Source: Hibiscus mutabilis
Taxonomy: Eukaryota; Streptophyta; Magnoliopsida; Malvales; Malvaceae
NCBI GenBank assembly: GCA_019671005.1
Contig: CM033747.1
Coordinates: forward strand, 24,765,188 to 24,829,187
Reading direction: 5' to 3'
Length of the DNA: 64,000 nucleotides
The stretch's first letter is position 1; each line of letters begins with the position of its first letter. Shown piece after piece: positions 1-11,419 of this stretch. The position numbers and the translations under genes are program-made. Under the pieces are notes generated by a model. That model saw only the letters and a list, made by a program, of their open reading frames with translations. It made no database searches and was not told the DNA's origin.

Positions 1-904
1 CTTGCATCAATTTCCATGACATTCATGCATGTTTATATTTCTGTTGCATTTTGTTTGCATTAGATTGCCATATAGGTTAAAACATGCATACCAAACCACT
101 AATTTTTTTTGCCTCGGTTAATTTTGGAATGATAATTTTACCAACATGTTTGCTAGCATAGTTAGAATTTGCACTAGTATGCCATGTCCGATGATGAAAT
201 TAGAATCTTTAATTAACATGAGCCAGCAAATTAGTAATGTCAGGTTGCTTGGAAATTGATCTCTTGAAACTGAACTCAGAATAAAATATATATATATATA
301 TATAATAATGCCAGGGTGAAAAGCAAAGAATAAAGCAACAATGTTTTGCCAAAAGTAAGAAAAAATTTAGAACACTCCTGTGCCTTAGAGACAACAAGTA
401 ACATGGGGCTTCGTGGTTTGCTCTCTCTTAGTTCTCAAGCCAACAAAACTTTATGGTATGAGTGCAATGGACTAGCTTAGTGGTGTAGTCTGGATTAACG
501 TGGGGATTCGTGGTTTGCTCCCTCTTATTTCTCACGCTAAACAGCGTAATGACACGTAACCTAATTTAATGCCAACAATGAGAAACCCTTGGCAAATAAA
601 TAAAGTAAAAAATTCTGAGTTTTGGTGCTAAAGAATGTCTAAGGGAGTTAAAAGATACTTGATGCATATTGCCTACACTTCATGCACACTTGATAACCCT
701 AGGCTAGTGTTATTTGCACTTGAATTTGTTGATCTACTTGGCATTACTGCTCGGGGATATCTGAGGATAGAACTAGGACCAAAATCTACTTGCTAGTTTG
801 TGTTGTTAATCAGAAAAATTTTGTCGAGGTATTTTCCTTTATTTTCCTATTTTTATAGTTTTTAGCTGCATTACTTGAGGACAAGCAATGAGCTAGGTTT
901 GGGG
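1..904 (+). mobile_element. 3' internal region of an Athila-like LTR element
   Basis: Non-coding stretch leading into the LTR at 905. It ends with the pattern typical of Athila-like 3' ends: an 'acttgaggacaagcaatgag' segment (about 871-890) followed by a purine-rich 'aggtttgggg' tract (895-904) acting as polypurine tract directly before the LTR. The same pattern precedes the LTR at 45882, which supports the reading. No coding region of the pol or envelope-like gene is recognisable here; the short open frames are not credible. A (TA)n run lies at 286-304. The rest of the element lies left of the window. Confidence 0.65.
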
Positions 905-2325
905 TGTGTTAACTCTTCAAAAGTACTATTTTTCATATATAAATTGCCATGCTTTTGCTTTGTCTTTGAGTAGATATTTGTGCATTTAGCTAGTAGAATC
1001 ATGCATTTGCATCTAGGAGTTAAGGAGTGTTTTCTTTTGCTAGAGTAAGGGTGTATTTTTTTGCTTTGGTGGCAGGTTAGGAGCAGGGCAGGCTTGGCAT
1101 AGTAGTGCAGGACAAGAGCAAGAAGCCAGAAAAGCATAAGAGAAATGCCGAGTTGCAATTGGTAAAGTTGGACGAAAGCTTCGTTGCAAAAGATGGATGA
1201 TTAATGCCCAGTCAAGTAATTGTTGGTCAAAGTACACATCAGCCCTAAAATTCAAAAGAATGATAAGATGATAACACACCTATCCTGGTGTGTAACTAAA
1301 TTTCAAGTTTCAAATCTAATCTAGGGTTTTCACGCGTGCCTATTTAAAGAGAGCCGATCCATGACCCAAAGAGGTCGCACCGTGGTGAAAGAGGAATCTA
1401 GAGGGCAAATGTGGTTCGACTAGGCTTAGAATGAGGGCTCTGGATTCATTGAAGGGTTGCATCGAACCCCTCAACCATGAACTAATTCTTTGTCCATTTC
1501 TCTTCATTTTTATTTTCTTTAAAATGGTGATTTTAAGAAACGATGATTTGTGGATGGACCCCCCAACCATGAACTAATTCTTTTAAGTTGGCTGGGGATT
1601 TTTTTGCGACGAACACTTAGTTAGTTTTCAATTTTTAATAATTGAATGCTTTGGCATTTTTTTATCTAACTGCTAGTGCTTTATTTTCTTAAATTCTTTG
1701 CTAGACGATAGTTGGCATTGCATGCATATTATTCCTTAATATCTTAATAGACTTAGGGGATAATGATTAATTGCCAGGTACTAAGGAGAGAAACTTTGAC
1801 AGAAGATGTTCAAGTATATGAGCTTACTTCGGAAGTGAATCTACCCCTTAGGAGTAAAGATTAAAACTTCATCAAGTTAATTTATGAAAAACATCGCTAT
1901 AGACATATACTGTTAATCGTGATTAGCTTAGAGTATTGCTATCGATAGAGGCAATACTAACCTTAAAATCTGCTCAGCAATAAAACCAAGGTTGGAAATT
2001 ATTAACTATTGTCTTAACTAGTGTAAAATCCAGGCATCCCTTGCCAACGCTTGTCATCCATTTGAATACATTTATTTGCCAACCTATATGCACTTCCGCT
2101 TCATCTTTCTTAATTTATTTTCTAAAATCAAAATGCAAGATCCTATTCAAACTTATTTGTTCCCATTAACAAGTAAAATATTATGGCATTTAATTCTTGG
2201 ACAATCCCTATGGATACGATACTCAGCTTACAGCTGTTTTACTTGCTGACCGTGTATACTTGCACGCAAAAAGACCTACTCTTGGCATTATTTCCTTGCC
2301 TATATACGTTAATTCATCAATTGTT
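905..2325 (+). mobile_element. 3' LTR of an Athila-like (Ty3/gypsy) element
   Basis: Starts TGTGTTAACTC right after the polypurine tract. It is colinear with the LTR at 56761-60566: shared blocks include the 'gcatttgcatctaggagttaaggag' region (about 1001-1025 versus 56870), the 'ccccttaggagta' block (about 1844) and the 'tactcttggcattattt' end. Length without insertions (about 1.42 kb) agrees with the other copy (about 1.38 kb). The right edge is uncertain by about 10 bp because the two copies diverge there; it abuts a LINE ORF1 fragment, so this element inserted into a LINE. Confidence 0.75.
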
Positions 2326-3345
2326 TGCCAAGTGTTAGTGAGTTGACTACTTTCCCCTCATCAGTCCACACAGTCTCATCCTTGAAATTTTCAATGCTAA
2401 TAACAAATTTTGATTTCTTTCCAATAACACAAACATTAATGAAATTGGGAACATCAGTTTTCTTCTCAACAAAAACTAAGATTTTTTCCCTGTCAAATCT
2501 CTCCTTGCAGTATGTTTGCTTCTTGATTTTGATCAAAGACCCCCATAGATTACCAACCATAGAGAAGAAGGAATCATGAAAGATGATAATTGGAACCTCT
2601 TCAAGGACCAACCAGATCTTCACTCGCCTATTTGATTCAGACAAAGCTAATGGTTCAATAGAGTTGAATCATATGTCCAGTAATTGCTCATTTTTCCTCC
2701 AAGCATCATTCACAGCATCATCTGAATCAAAGTAAAGAACTACAAGGGATCCATGCCAAAGAAAAACTTAACAGTTGAATTATTTCGATTGTAGGGCTTG
2801 CTTAACCACCTCTTGGTTGTATATATCTTTGATTTTTCCTGCGGTGCACCTTTTAACCCATGCCATATCTCAATAGGGCACCTCCACATTCAGGCATTGG
2901 CTACCTGACTCCTCTATCGTGGACTTTTTCGTAGAGACGACCTTATTTTTCCACACTAGGATGTCTTTATACGACCAATCGCCTATCAAACCAGACGTAC
3001 GTTTTATAGGGACTTTCAGAGGCATTTCGTTGGACATCCCAGCCCTTCCATCTTCTTTAAACGCCGAGCGCCTGTTATGATATTTTTCCACTAACACTGT
3101 GATGTTAAAACCATCCATCATTCTATTTTTACCTTTCCCTACAACTCTTGTAAGGCTCTCCTCCATCCTAAACCTCACAAAAACAAGGGTGCACTGTTGA
3201 CTCTAATGTTTCGCGTTCCATTATGTCATATATACATCACTGACTTCTCTATAAACACTGAAAGCCTCCCAGAGAGCTGACTTCGAGATTCTCTCACTAA
3301 CCCCATCGACAAACAACGTAAAGTTCTTCTTTGCTTGAAGGTAAA
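2309..3345 (-). pseudogene. LINE ORF1 fragment: RRM domain plus DUF4283-like domain
   Basis: Read on the minus strand from about 3345, the frame gives an RRM-like fold: RNP2-like 'FTLFVDGV' (about 3317-3294), a helix 'ALWEAFSVYREV', RNP1-like 'LVFVRF' (about 3190-3172) and 'VEKYHNRR'. Farther down, 2640-2309 reads 'RVKIWLVLEEVPI...FFSMVGNLWGSLIKI', the pattern of the DUF4283-type domain found in plant LINE ORF1 and related proteins. At least two stop codons interrupt the RRM (near 3222 and 3208), and the part between the domains has further breaks. The product would be the nucleic-acid-binding ORF1 protein of an L1-type LINE. The 3' part is cut off by the Athila-like LTR ending near 2325. Dead copy. 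Confidence 0.65.
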
Positions 3346-3369
3346 CCTTCCCTCGCCCTCCTGAGTACT

Positions 3370-3735
3370 TGCCAAAGCTCTCCATTCAAATGACTATGGA
3401 TAGACAATTGTATAGGAGTGTTTTTATTGTAATTATTTATTTCAAGTGTTTGGGGTTTGAGAGAGAGCTTAATTTTTGCAAACACCTAACTAGTGAGCTT
3501 TCTAATGTTTGCTTATTTGTTTGTATCTTTGGGAAAAGGGTCTCACAAGATTTTGGGTATAAATCTTGGTGAGTGTTGTAAGGTTAATCATTATTCTCAA
3601 AGGAAAGAAAATTGAGTGACTGTATGAAATCCATAGAGTTGTAGCTAAGGTAGTGGATGTAGACTCCATTGAGGGAGCTGAACTACTCTAAATCTCTCTT
3701 GCAGTTTTTCATTCTTATACTTTCCTTCCAAATAT
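3370..3735 (+). repeat. possible Ty1/copia LTR R-U5 fragment
   Basis: The stretch 3490-3710 (cycles of 'ttgggtataaatcttggtgag', 'agtggatgtagactccattg', 'gctgaactactctaaatctc') resembles the R-U5 part of plant copia LTRs, in which a 'guggauguagg...ccgaaccac' block precedes the LTR end. No start, no PBS and no partner LTR are visible, so this is a fragment call from pattern memory only. Confidence 0.35.
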
Positions 3736-3779
3736 TTTTAAATTTCCAACTCTTGGCCAATTTTGATTGCTCGATCAAC

Positions 3780-4091
3780 TCAATAGGGTTTAGGATTTAT
3801 GATTTAAGGTTTTATGGTTTATAGGTTAGGGTTTAAGGTTTTGGTGGATTTTGGGGCCTTTTGTAAATTTCAATTTTTTTAAATTAGTTTTTTAGTTTTT
3901 ATAATAATATATTATTTATTTATATATTTAATATTGTTTATAATATAATTTTCATATATATATAAATGTTTTATTTATTGTATATACATTAATATATTAT
4001 TATATGTATATTAATATTATTTTTAATATATTTATATCTAGTAATATTATTTATATGATAAAATAAATTGAATTAATCTCAATTGCAATTG
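3780..4091. repeat. AT-rich segment with telomere-like run, related to the Mutator-like element at 27830-28010
   Basis: 3789-3840 is a degenerate TTTAGGG-like run ('gggtttaggatttatgattt...'). 3870-4080 is almost pure A/T and ends in 'ataaattgaattaatctcaa' (4061-4080), which recurs at 27983-28003 inside the Mutator-like element there. The segment therefore probably belongs, with 5312-5650, to another copy of that family. Confidence 0.4.
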
Positions 4092-5311
4092 TGTTAGAAA
4101 CAAAAAAAGATGTTAAGTGATAGTAGTGCGCCCTACTACATTGGATTCTTCAATTTGGTTACTTGGAAGCAAACCTAAGGCTTTAGACTCGAACAAGAAA
4201 GTTAGGCGCAAATCTGAAATTTCAAGATAAACTTGTTGGGCTTTTCTTGAAAATTCTAAAAATAGGGTTCAAAATTTGAAAAAACAATAAGTAGATGGAA
4301 GATTAGAAGATGAATAATAAGAACAAAAGTAAAAAGATTGAAAAAGATAATGTAAAGGATAGATAAAACAAATATGAAAATTCCAGCTTTGTTTATGGAA
4401 GATGGTGACAATGGCTTGAAGAAGAAGATGAAGATGAAGATGGCGCATGAAGATAGTTGTCCCACGAAACCCTCCTACCCGCAATTAGATAGGCAACCTC
4501 AGTGATATGGCTCTAACCGACCCACCTAATAGCAATTAACTAGGCAACCCGGAGTGTGAATATTCTCCCTCGCACAAACTAGTTGAAACGTTGAAGATGA
4601 CTTCGAAGGCACAAGTTTATCGACACTTGCAAACACGTACACAAAGAATACTTTTATTAAATTCTCAAATCTCAATATGTGTTACAATGAAGAGGTTCTC
4701 ATCCTTTTATAGAGGAAATATGACTAAACTAGTAGGAATTCATAAATAATTACAAATTCTATTCCTAATAGAATAACATTAAAAAACAATAAAATAATCT
4801 AAAAACTAATATAATAATGAAATAAATGTGCTTTCCTTACTGAAGTTGAAATCCTCATTTCTTTAGACTTCTCTTGTGGATAAGGCTGACTTGGACAACA
4901 AGAATATGAATATGTGGGCTGATTTAAGGTATAATAAAATAGAAAATAACTTAAAATCCTAAGTGGACTAACTCATAAATTAGACCCAAACTTTATAACA
5001 TAGTTTTGGGTCTAAATATTACAACATAAATCCAAAGTTATGGATTTGTGATTAATCTCGTATGGGATTTTCCAGTCTACACGGTCTTCACTAAAATAGT
5101 TGTATCTTGAGCTCTCGATATCGGATTGATAAGTTTCAAAGTGCGTTAGAAGCTAAGAGACAAACTCACAAGTTGGAAGAGACTTCGTGGTCCAAATATG
5201 CCTAGATCCCACCCGAAAAGTCGCCTCAAGTCAACTGATTTTCTAGACTTAGAAAACAGTTTCAGCTTCTTGTCCAAGATGCATCATTTTTGCCCTCTTA
5301 TGCATGTATCA
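4092..5311 (-). mobile_element. LTR-like insertion (possible solo LTR, minus orientation)
   Basis: Bounded by TGTTAGAAAC at 4092 and GTATCA at 5311, so on the minus strand it runs TG...CA. It interrupts sequence that is continuous in the related copy at 27830-28291. On the minus strand a promoter-like TATA segment (revcomp of 'ccttttatagagg', 4700-4712) is followed by 'aacctcttcattgtaacac', a layout typical of an LTR U3/R border. The flanking 5-mers (AATTG and TTAAG) do not match, so the ends are not proven. An alternative is a truncated element with part of its internal region. Confidence 0.35.
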
Positions 5312-5650
5312 TTAAGTTAGCGTAATGGTTAGGAGTTTGCCTTTGATTCTAAAGGTTTTAAGTTTAAACCTCATTCAGTACATGATTTTCCACATTTTCC
5401 TCCAACAAAACAACGTCGTTTTGGGCCATTTAGTATAAAAATAGCAGTACCAAAATGACGTCATTTTGGTCCAACATCCAAGTCATCACACCGTATGCCA
5501 TGTCATCATCATGTTAAGGAGTTAATGACGGGGTGAAATAAACGAGTCGAAAAATAAAGTTTAGCACTAGAATTGGACCAAATGAAAGGTTGGTGGCAAA
5601 AACGAGTCAGCACCAATAGTTTGATGGTATATGGCATAGTTTACCTATTT
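5312..5650 (+). mobile_element. right arm of a Mutator-like MITE family member
   Basis: Matches 28020-28291 in order: a tRNA-like 'agtttaaacctc' block, 'aacaacgtcgttttggg' (5412), 'gtccaac..ccaagt' , 'gttaatgacgg', 'aaagtttagcactagaattgga' (5557) and 'caccaatagtttgatggtat' (5609-5628). The outer end is degenerate. No matching left arm is seen, so the copy is truncated or rearranged. Confidence 0.5.
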
Positions 5651-5722
5651 TTTATTTTTTTTATTTGTTTAGTTATTTTTCCACTTTTACCGCAACCAAA
5701 CCATTGTTAAATTTAAGCTTAA

Positions 5723-6184
5723 GGGTATCATAAACCATTGAACTTTTAAAAAAATAATTAAGCCCTTATACTTTTTTGCACTAAATTAAGCTCTTATACT
5801 CCAAAATGTCATCAATTCACCCCTTTGACCAATGATGACTGTTAAATCTAATAATTTTTTTGGACTAGTTGGTACAATGTGTTATGTTACTGTGTTGTCA
5901 CTTGGCATTTCCAAAATTATAAAAGTTCTAAAAATTCTAAAATACTTATAAGAATTATAAAAAAATAGTTTTCTAAAAAATTTGTAAATGACACATGACA
6001 GAACTGTAGTATATCATGTGACAGTAATATCTCAAGAAAATAAAAATCTTTAAAAACTGATGGTCAAAATTGGTCAAAGGACTTAATTGATTCAATTTAT
6101 TGGTTTGGGGATTTAATTGGGTGCAAAAAAAATCTAGGGGCTCAATTGATTTTTTTCAAAAGTTCAAGGGCTTCAAGCACTCTT
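5723..6184. mobile_element. Mutator-like MITE with about 110-bp terminal inverted repeats
   Basis: The left end (GGGTATCATAAACCATTGAA...) is the inverse of the right end read on the minus strand (AAGAGTGCTTGAAGCCCTTGAA...). The arms share 'TTGAACTTTT', 'AATTAAGCCC/AATTGAGCCC', a 'TTTTTTGCAC' block and 'CCTTTGACCAAT'. Flanks are AAGCTTAAG and AAGCCTTAA, an imperfect 9-bp duplication that fits the Mutator superfamily. No transposase. Confidence 0.6.
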
Positions 6185-6199
6185 AAGCCTTAAATTTAC

Positions 6200-6675
6200 C
6201 ATGTTATTAAATTTGATATTTTTAACAAACAAAATAAAAAAATTTATTTGAACCGTACCAAATATTTTGATTAATTGAGAAATCAATTATTCAATTTAAC
6301 TGATACTATTTAAGATCTGAATGATCAAATTTATTGATTAGCCGAAATAATTTACTATCAGTTAACTAAATCCGATTTTGCACGCCCGTACAAAGAACTT
6401 CCCACAGTTTATCCTCAATTGTTGCATCGGCTACACTGCTTGTTGTGCCAGTCACCATATTCGGTAGTTGGTGAATTTCGAACTTTTACTATTTTGTTAT
6501 TTTTTTGCCTCTTGAAATTGAATATAATCTATTTAATCTTAGTCTACTTCAAACTATACGAAAACATCTTCAAATGTTAAACTTCTCCAATTTCAATCTT
6601 TCTTCCGAACCATCATATAATTTTTTATTGAGGTATGTTGATATGATGAATACTTCTATTATTAGGATCGAAACG
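6200..6675. repeat. tandem-duplicated segment, copy 1 (left part)
   Basis: Matches about 11700-12020 block by block: 'ttattcaatttaactgata' versus 'ttattcgatttagttgata', 'gcacgcccgtacaaagaacttcccacagt' versus 'gcacacttccacaaaaaaacttcccatagt', and the 'catcggct' and 'cttgaaattgaatat' blocks. The match then continues at 14710-14830 ('gaaccatcatat...ttgaggtatg'). The LINE at 6676 interrupts this copy. No gene. Confidence 0.65.
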
Positions 6676-7309
6676 ATTGCTTGTCTTTGGGTGTTGGTCT
6701 GCCTCTTTCGAGCTCCATCATCGGTTCTCAGCTTGATTTTGGTCTCTTGTTTGGCGTTTGGTTTGGTTTTTTTCAAGGGTTGACTACTGTTGTCTTTCCT
6801 TTCGTGGTGGGGCTTTCTTTTCCATTGTTTCAAGTGCCCTGCCTCTAGTGTTTGTGGTCTCGTCTGGGAGTTGGTTTTGACTCAATCAACATTTTCCATT
6901 TTCCAAAATCTCATCCTTCGATTGGTGATCATTTTGGGTTGTCATTTTGGAGGTGGGGTAATTTGTTGTGAAGAAGAGTTTCTGGGTTTTTGTTTTGGGG
7001 GCCTTTTGTCTGAGGTTTCTTCTCAGTTTGGAAAGTTGTGCGTTTAGGTTTCTTCTCGCTCTTGGCTCACCGGCGGGAGGTCGCCCTCTCCTTTCAGGTC
7101 TGGACTCTCGACTTTTTTGAGTTTTTTTATCTGTCCGTCTTTTGCTGGTTGATCTTCTTCTTGTTTTCTTTTGCTGGTGTCTCCTCTTGCTTTTGGCTTT
7201 TTGAGCTTTTTATGTGTTGTGTTTGAGTCTCTATACTTTTTCTCCTTGGTCTTAAGGGCCTTCTGGTGTTTCGTTCTTTGTTCTATGTCCTTCTCTAGGT
7301 TGGTCTCTG

Positions 7310-7968
7310 TTGGGAGTGATGGATCTAATTGCTAGGAGTGTTAGGGGTCTAGGCAAAAAAAAAACTGTGAGAGCACTTAAAAATACCGCTTTCAAGTTTC
7401 ATCCTAGCATTATATTCTTAAGTGAGACAAAGCAAAACAAGAACTATTTAGAAAAGATCAGAATGAAGATGAAATTTCAAAATTCCTTTTTATGTTGAGC
7501 CACTCGGTAGAGTAGGGGGTTTGGCCTTATGGTGGACGAACGATACTAAGATCTCCACCCTGCGCTTGGACAAGAACCTCATCGACACGAAAGTTTCTAT
7601 TAATGAAGAAGATGATTGGTTTAGTACTTTCATTTATGGCCCTCCATATGTTGAGGAGAAAAAAGCTTTTTGGGAATCTATATCTAAACTGCAAAGGAAT
7701 CTAAACGATAAATGGTGTATAGTTGGGGATTCTAACATCGTTGTGAGCCCTGATGATAAATTGGGGGAGCAAACTTTAATCAGTCTCAAGCTAAGTGGTT
7801 CCTTGATTTTATTGATCGAGAAAGTTTGATGGAGCTGCCAATAAAAGGGGGAACTTTCACTTGGTCTAACCTGTAAAGTGGGGATGATGTTATTTTAGAG
7901 AAACTGGATCGAGCTATTGCATCCCTAGAATGGAGCTCAATTTTTCCTAAAGCCATTGGTATTGTCAA
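7310..7968 (+). pseudogene. LINE ORF2, endonuclease domain
   Basis: APE-type endonuclease that nicks target DNA to prime reverse transcription. Visible motifs: 'RGLGKKKTVRALK' (N-terminal strand and helix), 'FLSETK' (metal-binding Glu, about 7411-7428), 'FIYGPP' , 'GDSNIVVSP' (the family usually has GDFN; 7724-7750), 'GGTFTWSN' and 'LDRAIAS'. Frame breaks lie near 7497-7520 and 7780, and there is a TAA stop at about 7875 directly after 'FTWSNL'. Continues in broken frames to the RT domain. Confidence 0.8.
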
Positions 7969-8436
7969 CGGGGCGATTGCCTCAGATTCATGCCCTAATC
8001 TTCTTGCTTCTATAGGGGTTAAACAAGAAAGGCAAGAAAGACTTCAAGTTTGAAGCAAAATGGCTCATTAAAGACGATTGTTTCAAAAATGTCAAGGAGG
8101 GATGGGTGTCGTCTGATAACTATAACAAAAATAAAGTTTTTGGGAAAAAGTTTAATAAGACTAGATCGAAACTCTAGAAATAGAGCAGAGCAAAATATGG
8201 AAACAATAAGAAAATGGTGGATGATCTTTTAAAGCAGATTAAAAAATGCAAGAAAGTCCTTTGACAAGTAAGAGGAACTTAAAGAGCTTAAACCAGAAGT
8301 GGATAGGATGTGGGAGAGTGAAGAACGTTATTGGCATCAAAGAGCGAGAATTGACTGGCTCAAGTTGGGGGATCGTAAAACAAAATTCTTCCACGCCACT
8401 ACAATCTAGCATAGGAGGTCAAATGCCATTTTCCTG

Positions 8437-9714
8437 ATGAAGGATGGTAGAGGGGATTGGCTTGAGGAAGATTCGGACATTGCGGATCACTTGCAAAAAC
8501 ATTTCAAAAGAGTGTATACAAAAGACCCAACCATTAACTTGAATTGCCTGTCAGGTATCATTCCTTCACTGATATCATCGGACATGAACTCGATGTTGAG
8601 CAAGGAAGTTACAGATGATGAAATCCTCCATACGGTCTTCGATATGGGACCATTGAAAGTATCGGGCCCTGATGGCTTCCCTGGTACCTTATATCAAACT
8701 TTTTGGAGTACTATTAAAGATGATCTGATAAGTATGGTTAAATACTTCTTTAAGCATAGTTCCCTGGAAAATGTGATAAACAAAACAAACATTGTCTTAA
8801 TTTCGAAGAGGCAAAATTTGAATGAAGTTCAGCATTTTAGACTGATCAGTCTGTGTAATTACTCCATGAAGATCATTACCAAGATTTTGGCTACGTGCCT
8901 AAAAAGAATTCTCTCTAAAATTATTCCACCAACTCAATCGGATTTTGTTAACGAAAGACTAATCCAGGATAATATTGTCATTGCTCATGAAGTCTTTCAT
9001 GCCATTAAAATAATGAAGAAGGGCAAAGTAAAGGTTATGGCTTTTAAAATTGATACGGAGAAAACTTATGATAAGGTTGAATGGGAGGTGCTCTGAACAG
9101 TGATGCATGAAATGGGTTTCTGCGAGTGGTGGATACTGAGAGTTTTACAATGTGTTACTACCATTGCTTTTGCCCTGGTGATAAATGTGGAAAGGCGCGA
9201 GGACTTTTATCCTAGTAGAGGACTACGTCAAGGGGATTCGTTATCACCTTTCCATTTTTTTCTTATCTCTAATGTCTTGTCTTGGATGATAGATAAGGAA
9301 GTGAATAATAATAACCGTGAAGGTTTTAAGATTAATAGACGATGTTCAGCTCTTACCCACTTAATGTTTATCGATGATTGCATCTTGTTTTCCAAAGCGG
9401 ATGAGGCAAATTGCTCGGCTATCTTAAGAGTCTTGCAGGATTTCCAAAAAGCCACGGGTTAGTCTGTTAGTAAATCTTCGGTTTTCTTCTCCCAAAATAC
9501 CAATCTTAGTAAAAAGGTCTATCTTTCTAATATGCTGGGGTTCGGGTTGATGGACGAAGATAGTATGTACCTAGGCCTTCTGTCGATATGGGGAAGGAGT
9601 AAGAGAGAAGCTCTGATGTTCATTAAAGATAGGGTGAGGAAGAAACCGAAAGGGTGGAAAGCAAGATTCTTGTCCCAGGCAGGGAAGGAGACGTTGATTA
9701 AAGCTGTTGCATAA
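8437..9714 (+). pseudogene. LINE ORF2, reverse transcriptase domain
   Basis: One reading frame runs across this stretch with three in-frame stops (TGA 9094-9096, TAG 9460-9462, TAA 9712-9714). Motifs in order: 'SGPDGFPG', 'INKTNIVLISK', 'FRLISLCN', 'FVNERLIQDN', 'FKIDTEKTYDKVEW' (canonical LDxxKAYDRVEW), 'GLRQGDSLSPF' and 'MFIDDCILFSKA'. The last is the catalytic FADD box with Ala changed to Ile; both Asp are kept. Target-primed cDNA synthesis is the family role. Upstream 8290-8420, in another frame, encodes the 'RIDWLKLGDRKTKFFH' linker typical of these proteins. Confidence 0.88.
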
Positions 9715-10438
9715 GCTATTCCATCATATGTTATGCAATTCTTCCTGTTACCTATTTCTATCTGTGATGAACTTTTTTTCTATGATTGGCCGTTTCTGCT
9801 GGAACAACTATCATGAAAAAGAGAGAAGTATCTATTGGTTAAATTGGGAGAAACTTTGTTTATTAAAAGATAAATGAGGGTTTGGTTTTCGTGATTTGAG
9901 AACGTTTAATCAAGCTCTTATTGCAAAAGTTGCTTGGAGAATTATAAAGAATCCAGATTCTATTCTGTCAAAAGTTCTTCGTAGAATTTATTTTCCCAAT
10001 GGTGATGCATTTTCTGCTCCTTCGTGCATTAATCCTTCTTGGGCATGGTCCGGGATTAGGGAAGGGATTAAAACTATTTCTAAAGGTACTATCTAGAGAA
10101 TTGGCAATGGAAGAAGAGTGTCGATATGGAAGGACAAATGGATTCCAAAGATTTATGACTTCTCGGTTGCGTCTCCTCGCCTCGATTGGTCTAAAGAAAT
10201 CACGGTCTCTCATCTTATAAAGGAGGACCCAAGAAAATAGGACTAGCAGAAGATCACCAGACTCTTCTCTCAAGAGGAAAAAGATGTCATTCTCAAGATC
10301 CCAGTTGGTGGCCCATTGGTGAATGATGTTCTGGCTTGGGTTGGTACTAAGAATGATGAATACTAAGTTAAATCAGGGTATCATTTCCTTTCCCAATCTT
10401 AAAGAGTTGAGGATAAGTCGAGTTGTAGTGTTGATCCT

Positions 10439-10717
10439 TTGGATGACCAATTTTTGTGGCAATCTATTTGGAGTTTGAAAGTTCCACCCAAATTAAGATC
10501 CTTCTTGTGGAAATTATGCCACAATATCCTTCCTACTAAAGAGATCCTTTACCAGCGGTTCCATGGGGTTTTTGCATCGAGTGCTATGTGCCCGAGATGT
10601 GGGAATGAATCTGAATCTATCGAACACTTGCTCTTCTTTTTCCCTTTTGCCCAAGACACGTTGAGGACATATGGGTTCAGTTATTCCCCTTCGAAGATCA
10701 GTTTCTCGGGTTTTTAG
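10439..10717 (+). pseudogene. LINE ORF2, zf-RVT-like zinc-binding segment
   Basis: 'FLWQSIWSLKVPPKLRSFLWK' followed by 'CPRCGNESESIEHLLFFFPFA' matches the zf-RVT segment that follows the RT in plant L1-type ORF2: CxxC, then H; the third Cys is replaced by Phe. It ends in a TAG stop. Same frame as the RNase H part, but shifted relative to the RT. Confidence 0.7.
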
Positions 10718-10899
10718 AAATAGTGTACTAAACTTATTAGCCTTCGGGATCAATGGGACTTTGATGAAGGCTGCGACTTAATTATTTTTTTATGTTAGTC
10801 CCTGTGGAAAGCCAGAAACTCCCTTGTGTTTTCAAGTGGAGTAGAATCCCCTATGCAAACAACCATAAAATTGATCAACCAAAGGAGCAGCCAATTGTT

Positions 10900-11371
10900 G
10901 TATCACAGTGGATCCCCAGGAAGGAACTATGTGAAGATCAACTGTGATGCATGTTTTGATCGTGAGTCTGGCCAGGCTGCTGCAGCGTAAGTGATGAAGG
11001 ATTCATCTGGAACCATTTTAGGTGGTGATTCCACCCCTTTCTCGGCTACATCAGCTTCAGCAGCCGAAGCCTATGCGTTAAGATTCAGAGTTTTTCTTGC
11101 TGTTAGGGCAGGATTGGAGAATGTTATTTTTGAATTGGATAATCTTGGGGTTATCAATCGGTTAAAATCAAAGGCTTTGAATTCTTGGGATTCAACGGCC
11201 ATAGAGGAAGATATTTTGAATCTTATTTCTTCCTTTTCTTATTTTGAGTTTCCGTTTGTTCCTAGGTCTGGAAATCGTGTCGCGGAGTGGGTGGCAAGAG
11301 CTGCTAGGTCGAACTCTTGCCCATGCGATTGGCCTATTTTCTTGCCTCTGGGTTTGAGGTTTATTTTGTAA
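10900..11371 (+). pseudogene. LINE ORF2, RNase H-like domain
   Basis: 'VKINCDACFD' (first catalytic Asp, about 10930-10960), a stop at 10988, then 'SSGTILGG', 'SAAEAYALRFRVFLAVRAGLENVIFELDN' (catalytic Glu and Asp) and 'FVPRSGNRVAEWVARAA' (canonical HVxRxxNxxAD). This is the RVT_3-type RNase H of plant LINEs. The frame ends at 11371, followed by the 3' tail. Confidence 0.8.
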
Positions 11372-11419
11372 CCTTTTGATTTATGAATCTATGATCCTAT
11401 TTATGTCAAAAAAGAAAAA

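Larger units (their letters stand above)
6676..11419 (+). mobile_element. near full-length, degenerate L1-type LINE
   Basis: Order of parts: T/G-rich 5' untranslated part (about 6676-7300), AP endonuclease (7310-7968), linker, reverse transcriptase (8437-9714), zf-RVT-like zinc motif (10439-10717), RNase H (10900-11371) and a 3' tail ending in an A-rich run (11407-11422). This is the ORF2 order of plant L1-type non-LTR elements. An ORF1 ahead of the endonuclease is not visible, so it is deleted or unrecognisable. Insertion is shown by the empty duplicate site at 14780-14840 ('gagatcgacgtaacaatactt'). Target duplication is not clear. Dead: several stops and frameshifts. Confidence 0.85.

Noticed and set aside
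6505..7226. Open frames in the LINE 5' region as an ORF1
   Set aside because: Hydrophobic, low-complexity translations of a T/G-rich leader; no RRM, DUF4283 or zinc knuckle.
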